A DNA stretch of 52,335 nucleotides from an uncultured Collinsella sp. (lineage in GTDB: Bacteria > Actinomycetota > Coriobacteriia > Coriobacteriales > Coriobacteriaceae), in contig CABUDQ010000009.1 in the NCBI GenBank assembly GCA_902490365.1, positions 1 to 52,335 on the forward strand. Reading direction: 5' to 3'. Positions 23,668 to 31,605 of this stretch are shown piece by piece (the stretch's first letter is position 1; each line of letters begins with the position of its first letter). The notes beneath the pieces were generated by a model. That model saw only the letters and a program-made list of their open reading frames with translations, did not search any database and was not told the origin of the DNA. The translations under genes and the position numbers were made by a program.

Positions 23668-24378
23668 CTACTCCTCGGGCAGGATATGAAAACCAAGCGC
23701 CTGAATGTCGCGGGCAAAGCCCTTGACCGTATCAAGCGAGTACTCAAGCAAATCTTTCCCGAAATTCTTGCGCTTGGCAAGAAGGGCATTGGGGACCGTA
23801 ATGATCTGACAGCCAACGGACTCCGCCTGGAAGATATTGAGGACCTCGCGCGTAGACGCCCAGAGAACCTCGGCAGCAGGCTTAACGGCAGCCTTCTTTA
23901 CGGACTCCGCCATGAGGGGCAGCGGATCGACGCCGGTATCGGCAATGCGACCGGCAAAGATGGACAGAATAGAGGGGGTCTCAGCAGAAACGGCATCGAC
24001 AAACTCGTCGACCTGCTCGGGCGTGAAGATAGTGGTGACATTCACCTTGATGCCGTCGGCAGAAAGGCGCTTGACCAGCGCGGCAGTGGACTCACCCTTG
24101 GTGTTGAGCGCCGGGATCTTAACGTAGACGTTGTCTGCCCAGGTTGCGATCTCGCGAGCCTCGGCTTCCATACCCGCCTCGTCGTCGGCGAATACCTCAA
24201 AAGAGACCGACACATCAGTAATGTGCTCAAGAACCGTCTTGGCAAAAGCGCGGTAGTCGGTCACGCCGCCGGCCTTCATAAGGGAAGGATTAGTCGTGAA
24301 GCCCTGAACGTTGCCATTGTCATGCATGTCAAGCATGCCCTCGAGGTTAGCGCCGTCGGCAAACACCTTGATCGCCAT
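23668..24378 (-). CDS. Transaldolase-like aldolase, PTS-linked copy
   Basis: A 236-residue paralogue of the gene at 20370-21074, with the same GFTTNPSLM, VYVKIP (Schiff-base lysine) and LWASTRE blocks. First gene of the PTS operon, so it likely acts on the sugar phosphate produced by that transporter, by aldol cleavage or dihydroxyacetone transfer. Start MAIKVFADG at 24378 follows AAAGGA; the longer reading to 24435 has no site and would overlap the regulatory region. Having two copies at one locus suggests a recent duplication. Confidence 0.9.
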   Translation of the reverse strand: MAIKVFADGANLEGMLDMHDNGNVQGFTTNPSLMKAGGVTDYRAFAKTVLEHITDVSVSFEVFADDEAGMEAEAREIATWADNVYVKIPALNTKGESTAALVKRLSADGIKVNVTTIFTPEQVDEFVDAVSAETPSILSIFAGRIADTGVDPLPLMAESVKKAAVKPAAEVLWASTREVLNIFQAESVGCQIITVPNALLAKRKNFGKDLLEYSLDTVKGFARDIQALGFHILPEE

Positions 24379-24400
24379 GTTCGGTCCTTTCTCATCTAAC

Positions 24401-24490
24401 ACTATTGCTATCGAAAGCCTTCTTCTTTGTTTCAAAAGCTTTTCGGTTTTCTTTTATAAACCATTTCAAAAGCTATCGAAAGCTCAATTG
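24401..24490. promoter_or_regulatory. Candidate DeoR operator repeats
   Basis: gctatcgaaagc occurs at 24407-24418 and 24472-24483, and tttcaaaagct at 24430-24440 and 24464-24474. Paired direct repeats of this kind in the divergent region between the aldolase/PTS operon and the deoR-type gene fit binding sites of that regulator. The rest of the 348-base gap is AT-rich and holds no ORF I would support. Confidence 0.55.
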
Positions 24491-24726
24491 TCAACTTTCC
24501 GTGAACGGTCGAATATCGGGCGTGAACGTACTTCTTTTGGGCGGCACCTTCAGAATGAGACTCTTTATAGCCCGTTTACGTGCGAACTATCTGCTACGCA
24601 TGCATTTGTGACATGCCATTCCGTTCTTTTGATTCATTCGAATTTGCCTTGTTCTTTTCATATCGATACGTTATATTTCGATTACGAAAGGCGCATCTTT
24701 TACCTTTTGTTCAAAAGGAGCGGCAT

Positions 24727-25518
24727 ATGGCATCTACTTCAGACCTTTCACCGGCCGAGCGTCAGCGATTTATCATGAATTGGCTGGCCGAAAAGCCAAA
24801 TATCTCGGTATCCGACATCGTTCGCCGTTTTTCGGTTTCGGAAGTCACCGCACGACACGACCTCATCTCGCTGGAATCCGAAGGCAAGCTGCGTCGCGTA
24901 CGCGGCGGAGCGGTATCGCTTTCTCGCTCCAACGCAATCTCGTATCCCGAGGAGCGCATCAATGTCCAAGTCGAGGCCAAGGAAGCCATCGCCGCAACCG
25001 CAGCAACTCTTGTTGATGATGGCGATGTTCTGGTAATTGATATCGGCACCACAGGCTTTTACTTCGCTAAGGCCCTCATGGACAAGCGTGAGATCACCAT
25101 TATCACCGGCGATCTTGCAATCGCGAACTACGCCAGCTTCAATCTCCCCAATGCTTCGGTAGTGCTGCTGGGCGGCTCCGTGCGCAAGGGCCACCTCTAT
25201 CTCGCGGGCGCACTAACGCTCGACTGCATGAGCAAACTACATGCCGACAAGGCGTTTGTCAGTGCTGACGGATTCCACCCCGACCACGGTTTTACCGTCG
25301 AGCACGACTTCTCGGCCATGATCAAGCATATGTACCTTACCAACTCAAACCAGGGCTACATGATGGTTGACCAGGGAAAGTTCAACAAGACCAGTTTTTA
25401 TCAGTCCGCGCAGATCGATGACCTCGACGGCATCATCGTTGATGGAGACGACGAGGGCATCATGACGGCGGCGATCGAGAGCAGTCGCAGTCATCCCAAG
25501 CTCTATATTGCAAAATAG
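24727..25518 (+). CDS. DeoR/GlpR-family transcriptional regulator
   Basis: A 263-residue sugar-responsive regulator. The N-terminal helix-turn-helix is NISVSDIVRRFSVSEVTARH followed by DLISLESEGKLRRVRGGA, the DeoR signature. The C-terminal sugar-phosphate sensor domain has VIDIGTTGFYFAKALMDKRE, VLLGGSVRKG and AFVSADGFHPDHGFTVEHDF. Start at 24727 follows AAAAGGAG; an upstream in-frame start at 24580 has no site and encodes AT-rich filler. Divergent from the PTS operon, it most likely represses it until a sugar phosphate binds. Confidence 0.92.
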   Translation: MASTSDLSPAERQRFIMNWLAEKPNISVSDIVRRFSVSEVTARHDLISLESEGKLRRVRGGAVSLSRSNAISYPEERINVQVEAKEAIAATAATLVDDGDVLVIDIGTTGFYFAKALMDKREITIITGDLAIANYASFNLPNASVVLLGGSVRKGHLYLAGALTLDCMSKLHADKAFVSADGFHPDHGFTVEHDFSAMIKHMYLTNSNQGYMMVDQGKFNKTSFYQSAQIDDLDGIIVDGDDEGIMTAAIESSRSHPKLYIAK

Positions 25519-25521
25519 CTC

Positions 25522-25562
25522 AAATGGCCGGGTCGCCCCCACTGCGGGCGACCCGGCCATTT
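25522..25562. terminator. Bidirectional terminator between deoR-type and HAD genes
   Basis: Perfect 17-bp arms aaatggccgggtcgccc / gggcgacccggccattt with a 7-base loop. A/T tails on both sides serve two convergent transcripts. Confidence 0.9.
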
Positions 25563-25563
25563 A

Positions 25564-26391
25564 TTAAATCAACCCAAAATGCTGCATCGCTGTGACGGTG
25601 CCGTCGTGTGCGACATCGTCGGTCACGTAGTCGGCGACTGCCTTGACCTCGGGCATGGCGTTGCCCATGGCCACGGCCGTCTCAACGGCAGTGAGCATGC
25701 CCAGATCGTTGCCCGAATCGCCAAAGCCAAAGGTGCGCGCATTGCCAGTGCGGCCCAGATACTCCAGCGCTCGCGCCACGCCCACGCCCTTGTCGATACC
25801 CTTGGGGCTCAGCTCGCGATTCTGACCACCGGTGTTGCACAGCTCAAAGTTGCGATCGATAAAGCCATCGTCGTTGGCCACACAAGCCAGGTCGCACGCG
25901 TTAATGCACACCTTGCCTACGCGCAGACGGCCGTCGACGCGCATCTGATCAACGTCATGCACCACGCCGGCGCCTAGCAGAAACGACTGTTCGACACCGA
26001 CTGGCTCAAGTGAATAGGTGGCACCGTTCGTCTCGAACAACGCCTCGCCGCCCGCCACAGTAATGCGACGCGCGAGCTCCTCAACAATGTCCTCGTCAAA
26101 GCAGTCCTCATGCACCACGCGGCCCTCGACCTCGAGCGTGGCGCCCGCCATGGCAACGATGCCCGCCGGATTCAGGGCACGCAGACCATCGGCAACCAGC
26201 CACAGGGGGCGGCCCGTGCAGATAAATGCCTTGTGCCCCGCATCGCGCAAACGGTGAAACGCCTCGATAACCGCCCGCGAGGGACGCACCGCCGTAAAGT
26301 CCTTATCGGTCATATCGTCGGGATCGAACGACGTCAGCGTGCCGTCCACGTCAAAAAAGAGCACAGCGGATTCGGGGCACGCATCAATCAT
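25564..26391 (-). CDS. HAD-superfamily sugar-phosphatase (Cof type)
   Basis: A 275-residue cytoplasmic phosphatase. Motif I is FFDVDGTLT with the nucleophile and general-acid aspartates, motif II is ICTGRP, the Lys of motif III lies in SPKGIDKG, and motif IV is FGFGDSGNDLGML. A C2-type cap lies between motifs II and III. Family members dephosphorylate sugar phosphates or cofactors; the substrate cannot be read. Start MIDACPES at 26391 follows AAAGGA. It faces the regulator gene and shares its terminator. Confidence 0.9.
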   Translation of the reverse strand: MIDACPESAVLFFDVDGTLTSFDPDDMTDKDFTAVRPSRAVIEAFHRLRDAGHKAFICTGRPLWLVADGLRALNPAGIVAMAGATLEVEGRVVHEDCFDEDIVEELARRITVAGGEALFETNGATYSLEPVGVEQSFLLGAGVVHDVDQMRVDGRLRVGKVCINACDLACVANDDGFIDRNFELCNTGGQNRELSPKGIDKGVGVARALEYLGRTGNARTFGFGDSGNDLGMLTAVETAVAMGNAMPEVKAVADYVTDDVAHDGTVTAMQHFGLI

Positions 26392-26433
26392 ATGGGTTCC
26401 TTTCGAGGATAAGGGCAAACGAAGCATCCATCA

Positions 26434-26439
26434 TATAAT
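26434..26439 (+). promoter_or_regulatory. Possible -10 element of rlmKL
   Basis: TATAAT, 28 bases upstream of the rlmKL ATG. No convincing -35 hexamer lies 16-18 bases upstream, so this is tentative. Confidence 0.4.
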
Positions 26440-26466
26440 GGAGCGACGCAATCAGAGAGGTCACCC

Positions 26467-29034
26467 ATGGAATTTTACGCAAGCTGCCCCGAGGGCTTTG
26501 AGTCCGCACTCGCCGATGAGCTTAAACACCTCGGGCTTTCGCATGTCCGCCGCCTGAAGGGCCGCGCTACGTTTGAGGGCGAGCTCGAAGAAGGCTACCG
26601 CGCCTGTCTGTGGTCGCGCCTGGCCAGCCGCGTGTTTGTGGTGCTTGGGCGCTTTGAGGCGCAGGATGCCGACGAGCTGTACGACAGCGTTTACGACATC
26701 GCCTGGGAGACTATCATCCGCCCCGGCGCCACCATCGCCATCACCGCCCGCGGCGTGACCGAGCAGCTGCGCAACACGCGCTTCTCGGCTCTGCGCGCCA
26801 AGGACGCGTTGTGCGACCGTCTGGCCGAGACCACGGGCCGTCGCGCCGATGTCGACGCCGCCGACCCCGACGTTCACCTGCTGCTTTCGCTGCGTCAGCG
26901 CCGTGCGAGCATCAGCCTGGACCTTTCGGGCGACCCGCTGTTCAAACGCCTGCCGCCCGCTGTGACCCGTGCCGGCGAGGGCGCGCACGTGTTGCGCCCC
27001 GACTACGCCGCCCTGGTGCTGGCGCAGGTCGGCTGGACCGCACTGTGCGAGCGCGAGTTGACAGCCGACGATTACGAGGATGAAGCCCTTCCCACGCTAA
27101 TCGATGCCTCGTGCGCCGGCGGCGGCCTGTTGCTGGAAGCCGTGAACATTCTGACCGACCGCGCCCCGGGCGCCACACGCGAGCGCTGGGGCTTTGAGGG
27201 CTGGCAGCCGCACGACGCCGCCCTGTGGGAGCAGCTGCTTGCCGAGGCGCGCGAGCGCGAAGCGGCAGCGCGCGAGCGCCAGGCGCGCATCGTGGCTGTA
27301 GACATCGACCCCGCCGCCCGCAAGACTGCCGAGCGCATGGTCAAGTGCGCCGGCTACAAGCGTTTTGTCGACTTTTGTGCTGCCAAATCTGCCACCGTAC
27401 TGGACCACGCGGGCGCCGTCGCCGGTGCCGCCGTGGTCGCAGACACCACCGAGACCCCGCTTTCGCTCATGCACGACGCCATGACGTTGGTCGGCGAGCT
27501 GCGCCGCGCGCCCGAGCTCGCTTCGGCACCGGTCGCCGCACTCACCCGCGATGGCCTTATGGCCCGTGCGCTCCATGCCGAGCCCGCGCGCTCCATCGCC
27601 GTCATGCCCAATAACGAGGAGGCAACTATTGAGGTTTGGCCTTCGCTCGACCACGCCGCCGCAGCGTTTGAGGCTGCGACCAGTGCGGATGCCGAGGCCG
27701 AGGTTGCGGATGCCAACGAAGCCAACGACGAAGCCGCCGACACCCTCATGCCCGAACCTACCGCCACACTCGACTTGGGCGACGGCAAGCCGCTGCCCGT
27801 GCTCATCCCGGAGTCCGAACAATTCGCCAACCGCCTGCGCAAGAACGCCCGCCTGCGCCGCAAGTGGGCAAAGCGCGAGGGCGTTACCTGCTACCGCGTC
27901 TACGACGCCGACCTGCCCGATTACTCCGCCGCCATCGACCTGTACGAGGGCTGCCCGCAGACACCGGGCCGCTGGCTCGTCATCGCCGAATACGCCGCGC
28001 CCAAGACCATCGACCCCGCACTGGCCCAGGCCCGCATGCTCGACATCTTGGCCATCGCGCCGCGCATCCTGGATGTTCCGGCCGAGCATGTGCACGCCAA
28101 GGCCCGCATGCGTTCGCGCGGCGGCTCGCAGTACGGCAAGCAGGGCGCCGGCAAGGGCGCATCGGGCGAGCGCGCCAACATCGCGCGCCGTCGCCTGCCG
28201 CTCATCGAAGAGGGCGGGCTTACCTTTGCCGTCAACTTTGACGACTATCTGGATGTGGGCATCTTCCTGGATCATCGCGTCACCCGCAACCTGGTGCGCG
28301 AGCACGCCAAACAGGCACGCCGCTTCCTCAACCTGTTTGCCTACACCGGCACCGCCACTTGCTACGCAGCCGACGGCGGCGTCGAGGAGACCGTGACGGT
28401 CGACCTCTCCAACACCTACCTGGACTGGGCCGAGCGCAACATGCGCCAGAACGGCTTTGTGGGGCCTCAGCATCATTTTGTGCGCGACGACGTGCTCGCC
28501 TGGATTCGCGACCAGCGCCAGACGCGCAACCGCTGGGACCTGATCTTTGTCGACCCGCCCACGTTCTCGAACTCGTCCAAGATGGGCCGCCGTACCTGGG
28601 ATGTCCAGCGCGACCATGTTGAGCTGTTGGCCGGCGTATCGCGCCTGCTCGCACAGGGCGGCCATGCCATCTTTAGCTGCAACCTGCGCGGCTTCCGCCC
28701 CGAGACGCGCAAGCTCGCACGCGCGGGCGTCGTGCTAGAGGACATTACGGCGCAGACCATCCCCGAGGATTTCGCGCGCAACCAGAAGGTGCATCATTGC
28801 TATATCGTGCGCCGCCTGCCCATCGAGGACGCCATGGCAGAGGTCGGCTTTAGCGCCGAAGAGATCGCAGAGCGAACCGAGGAGCTGCGCAACCCCAAAG
28901 CCTGCAAGCCCCGTGCGGCAGTACCCGAGCACGCGCAGACCGGCAACGGCAAGTCCAACTTTGCCGGCAAACCCTCCCCTGCCGGCAAGTCCAAAAAGAA
29001 GAAGTTCTACGCCAGCAAGCCCAAGGGCAGATAA
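26467..29034 (+). CDS. rlmKL: Fused 23S rRNA methyltransferase RlmKL, N-terminal domain degenerate
   Basis: An 855-residue protein arranged as in RlmKL: THUMP-type RNA-binding region (about 50-160), RlmL-like methyltransferase domain (about 165-400), RlmK-like domain (about 450-800) and a lysine-rich tail (AGKSKKKKFYASKPKGR). The RlmK half is intact: NLFAYTGTATCYAADGG for S-adenosylmethionine and FVDPPTFSNSSKM for catalysis, so m7G formation in 23S rRNA is likely. The RlmL half has DASCAGGGLLLEA in place of D-P-M-C-G-S-G-T and no N-P-P-Y motif; instead there is about 100 residues of alanine-rich filler. Its m2G activity is probably lost. E. coli RlmKL is about 700 residues, so this protein is unusually long. 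Confidence 0.88.
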   Translation: MEFYASCPEGFESALADELKHLGLSHVRRLKGRATFEGELEEGYRACLWSRLASRVFVVLGRFEAQDADELYDSVYDIAWETIIRPGATIAITARGVTEQLRNTRFSALRAKDALCDRLAETTGRRADVDAADPDVHLLLSLRQRRASISLDLSGDPLFKRLPPAVTRAGEGAHVLRPDYAALVLAQVGWTALCERELTADDYEDEALPTLIDASCAGGGLLLEAVNILTDRAPGATRERWGFEGWQPHDAALWEQLLAEAREREAAARERQARIVAVDIDPAARKTAERMVKCAGYKRFVDFCAAKSATVLDHAGAVAGAAVVADTTETPLSLMHDAMTLVGELRRAPELASAPVAALTRDGLMARALHAEPARSIAVMPNNEEATIEVWPSLDHAAAAFEAATSADAEAEVADANEANDEAADTLMPEPTATLDLGDGKPLPVLIPESEQFANRLRKNARLRRKWAKREGVTCYRVYDADLPDYSAAIDLYEGCPQTPGRWLVIAEYAAPKTIDPALAQARMLDILAIAPRILDVPAEHVHAKARMRSRGGSQYGKQGAGKGASGERANIARRRLPLIEEGGLTFAVNFDDYLDVGIFLDHRVTRNLVREHAKQARRFLNLFAYTGTATCYAADGGVEETVTVDLSNTYLDWAERNMRQNGFVGPQHHFVRDDVLAWIRDQRQTRNRWDLIFVDPPTFSNSSKMGRRTWDVQRDHVELLAGVSRLLAQGGHAIFSCNLRGFRPETRKLARAGVVLEDITAQTIPEDFARNQKVHHCYIVRRLPIEDAMAEVGFSAEEIAERTEELRNPKACKPRAAVPEHAQTGNGKSNFAGKPSPAGKSKKKKFYASKPKGR

Positions 29035-29038
29035 CAAA

Positions 29039-29103
29039 GTTGCGGTGGAATACGGACTGTTTTGCCTGGAATTAGGTAAATTTAGACCGTATTTCACCGC
29101 AAC
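29039..29103. terminator. Hairpin between rlmKL and the response regulator gene
   Basis: Arms gttgcggtggaatacgg / ccgtatttcaccgcaac (one mismatch) with a 31-base loop, between two convergent genes. No T-run beyond it, so it may be a structured element rather than a classic terminator. Confidence 0.5.
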
Positions 29104-29128
29104 TCATATTGGGATGGCGGATGCCGAC

Positions 29129-29842
29129 CTATCCCTGGATGACCAATCGGTAACCAATACCCACGTGCGTCTGGATATAGCGCGGATGCGCGGGGTCGGA
29201 CTCGATTTTCTTGCGCAGCGTGCCCATAAAGACGCGCAGGCTCGCCAGGTCGCTCTTGGTCGCCGTGCCCCAAATCTCGTGCAGGATAAACTGGTGCGTC
29301 AACACCTTGTCGGCGTTGTGCGCCAGCAGACACAGGAGCTTGTACTCGATCGGCGTCAGGTGCAGTTCCTCGCCATCCATCATGGCGATGCCAGCATCAA
29401 AATCGATATGCAGCTCACCGGTATCGAACGAGCCCTCGGAGGCAACGCCGCCCGTTTGCGCATACGAAAGGCGCCTGAGCGTCGTGCGAATGCGCGCGAG
29501 CAGTTCCTCGACCGAAAACGGCTTGGTCAGGTAGTCGTCGGCACCAGCATCGAGGGCGCGGATCTTGTCCGCGTCCTCGCTGCGCGCCGAGACCACGATG
29601 ATCGGCATGCCCGACCACGTGCGCACCGACTCCACCACCTTGACGCCGTCCATATCGGGCAGGCCCAGATCGAGCAGCACAATGCTCGGCGCCTGCGACG
29701 AGGCGGCGGCGATGGCAGCATGTGCGGTCTCCACGGCCATATGGCGCAAGCCGTGCGCCTCGAGCGCGGCGACGATAAGGTTGCGGACGGTGGGATCGTC
29801 CTCAACGACCAAGATGAGCGGTTTCACGGCAGAGTTCGGCAC
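29129..29842 (-). CDS. Response regulator, OmpR/KdpE type
   Basis: A 237-residue two-component regulator. The receiver domain has acidic VVEDD, the phosphoacceptor in VLLDLGLPDMDG and YLTKPF; the C-terminal winged helix has LTPIEYKLLCLLAHNADKVL and RVFMGTLRKKIE, closest in look to KdpE. The start is a GTG at 29842 (PNSAVKPLILVVEDD follows) because AAGGAG precedes it. It begins 4 bases after the kinase stop, so the pair is coupled. With Kup upstream in the same orientation, it probably responds to potassium or osmotic state. Confidence 0.9.
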   Translation of the reverse strand: MPNSAVKPLILVVEDDPTVRNLIVAALEAHGLRHMAVETAHAAIAAASSQAPSIVLLDLGLPDMDGVKVVESVRTWSGMPIIVVSARSEDADKIRALDAGADDYLTKPFSVEELLARIRTTLRRLSYAQTGGVASEGSFDTGELHIDFDAGIAMMDGEELHLTPIEYKLLCLLAHNADKVLTHQFILHEIWGTATKSDLASLRVFMGTLRKKIESDPAHPRYIQTHVGIGYRLVIQG

Positions 29843-29846
29843 AGCG

Positions 29847-31478
29847 CTACTCCTTATCAAACGAAACGTCGGCGGCGGGAAGCTCGATCGTAAAGACCGA
29901 GCCGTGCGGGTCCGCCGCGGCAACCTCTATGCTACCGCCATGCGCCAGCGCAATGGAGCGGCAAAGCGAAAGCCCTAGGCCCACACTGCGTCGGCTATCG
30001 GCCAAACCATGGTTGGCGGTGTAGAACGACTCAAAGATACGCTCGCGGTCCTCGGGAGCAATGCCCGGGCCGTCATCGGCCACCGAGCACGCCACGCGTC
30101 CATCGCCGGCGTCAATCGAGATCACGATATGCGAGCCTGCGGGCGTGTAGGTAATGGCATTGTTCACCAGGTTTACCACCAGCTGCACCATCAGGCGCGC
30201 ATCGACATTGACGAGCGCCGGCTCATCGCTCGCCACCACCTTAAGGTCGTGCTCGCGCACGGCCGGATTAACATGGCGCAGCGCCTCCTCGACGATATCG
30301 TCCATAAGCTCGAGCGTGGTCGACAGATGCATGCCGCCGCCCTCGAGTTTGGTGATGGCGAGCAGGTTCTCGACCGTGGCGTTGAGCCACAGCGCATCCG
30401 AGCGAATGGATAGCAGCAGGCCGCGGCGCGTCTGGGCATCGAGCACCGCGGTGCCGGTCGAACCCTGATCGAGCAGCACGTCGGCATTACCCGAAATACT
30501 GGTAAGCGGCGTGCGCAGATCGTGCGAGATGGAGCGCATCAGATTGGCGCGCAGCTGCTCATTTTTGGCAAGCACCGCCGCCTCCTCGCGGGCCTCCATG
30601 GCGCGGGCGCGATCGAGTGCCAGCTCGCCTTCGCTCACGATGGCATCGGCAAGTGTCCGCTCCTCGTGCGTCAGCACGTCGGGCTCGGCAACGATAGCCA
30701 GCACGCCCACCACCGAGGCGGGATCGCCCGCGCGCACCATGGTGTCGCCCGAGCGCACGGTCAGGTAGATGCCGTAGAACGCCGAGCCGCCGTAGGTGGC
30801 ATCGAGCGGCGTTCCCACATAGGCGGACGCCGAGAGCCGCGGCGGCATCTGCGGCGCCAGTTCATGCACCGGCGCGACATCGCCCACGGCCGTGTATGTC
30901 GCACGCGGCAGCAGGTCATCGCCCTCGGCGTCGGCGCTGTACCACACGACAGGACAGCCCGAAAGACGCGCCAGCTGCGTGGCCATGGCGTGAACGATCT
31001 GCTGCTTATCGGCGCAGCGCTGCAGCATGCGGTTGGTCTCGAGCACCATCTGCGTGCGGCGGTCGCTGGCGGCGGCCTGCGCCAAGGCGCGGCGCAGGGC
31101 CAACGCAATCGAGCTCGACACGAGCGAGACCGCAAACATGATAAAGAACATGCCGGGATAGACGCGGTCGATAAACGACAGCGAGTAGCGCGGGTCGACA
31201 AACAGGAAGTTGTAGAGCGCCACGGCGGCAGCCGAACTCAGCAAGCAATACAGGCGGCTCCAGGTAAAGAACGCGCACAGCTGCACGGCGAACACATAGA
31301 CGATCATGATGCTCGGCGCGAGACCCGGATGGTCGAGCAACGCGCCCACAATCGTCGCCGCGACCAGCAGCCCCGCCGACACGCAGACGTCATACAGAGG
31401 GCTGCGGCGCGTCAGCGTCGTGCGCCGCCACCAAAAGTTCTCGGCAATATCGCCGTCCGCACGGACGTCCATCAGCAC
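29847..31478 (-). CDS. Sensor histidine kinase, KdpD-like without the N-terminal KdpD domain
   Basis: A 543-residue membrane kinase. Four hydrophobic helices at the N-terminus (about 30-125, for example IMIVYVFAVQLCAFF) match the KdpD/DUF4118 membrane unit. A GAF-like region follows (about 150-280), then the H-box SISHDLRTPLTSISGN, N-box VNNAITY and G-box DDGPGIAPED. Full-length KdpD has about 350 more N-terminal residues (KdpD and USP domains), absent here. The start is a GTG at 31478 after GGGGCGGG; an ATG two codons in is possible. It is coupled to the response regulator. Kdp transporter genes are absent and a kup gene lies 128 bases upstream. Confidence 0.88.
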   Translation of the reverse strand: MLMDVRADGDIAENFWWRRTTLTRRSPLYDVCVSAGLLVAATIVGALLDHPGLAPSIMIVYVFAVQLCAFFTWSRLYCLLSSAAAVALYNFLFVDPRYSLSFIDRVYPGMFFIMFAVSLVSSSIALALRRALAQAAASDRRTQMVLETNRMLQRCADKQQIVHAMATQLARLSGCPVVWYSADAEGDDLLPRATYTAVGDVAPVHELAPQMPPRLSASAYVGTPLDATYGGSAFYGIYLTVRSGDTMVRAGDPASVVGVLAIVAEPDVLTHEERTLADAIVSEGELALDRARAMEAREEAAVLAKNEQLRANLMRSISHDLRTPLTSISGNADVLLDQGSTGTAVLDAQTRRGLLLSIRSDALWLNATVENLLAITKLEGGGMHLSTTLELMDDIVEEALRHVNPAVREHDLKVVASDEPALVNVDARLMVQLVVNLVNNAITYTPAGSHIVISIDAGDGRVACSVADDGPGIAPEDRERIFESFYTANHGLADSRRSVGLGLSLCRSIALAHGGSIEVAAADPHGSVFTIELPAADVSFDKE

Positions 31479-31500
31479 CCCGCCCCTCTCTCAAAAACAA

Positions 31501-31538
31501 AAACCACCACAAAGGGACAGGCACCTTTGTGGTGGTTT
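31501..31538. repeat. Palindromic repeat, second type
   Basis: aaaccaccacaaagg and its exact complement around gacaggca, between the kup stop and the kinase start. The inner aaaggga-cag resembles the 31-bp palindrome family but the arms differ. A partial third arm (cttgtggtggtt) follows at 31541-31552. Confidence 0.85.
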
Positions 31539-31605
31539 CCCTTGTGGTGGTTCCAAGTGTATAGCCTTTGCAGCCTGCGGTCGTTAGACAAACAGCAGAC
31601 GTCGA

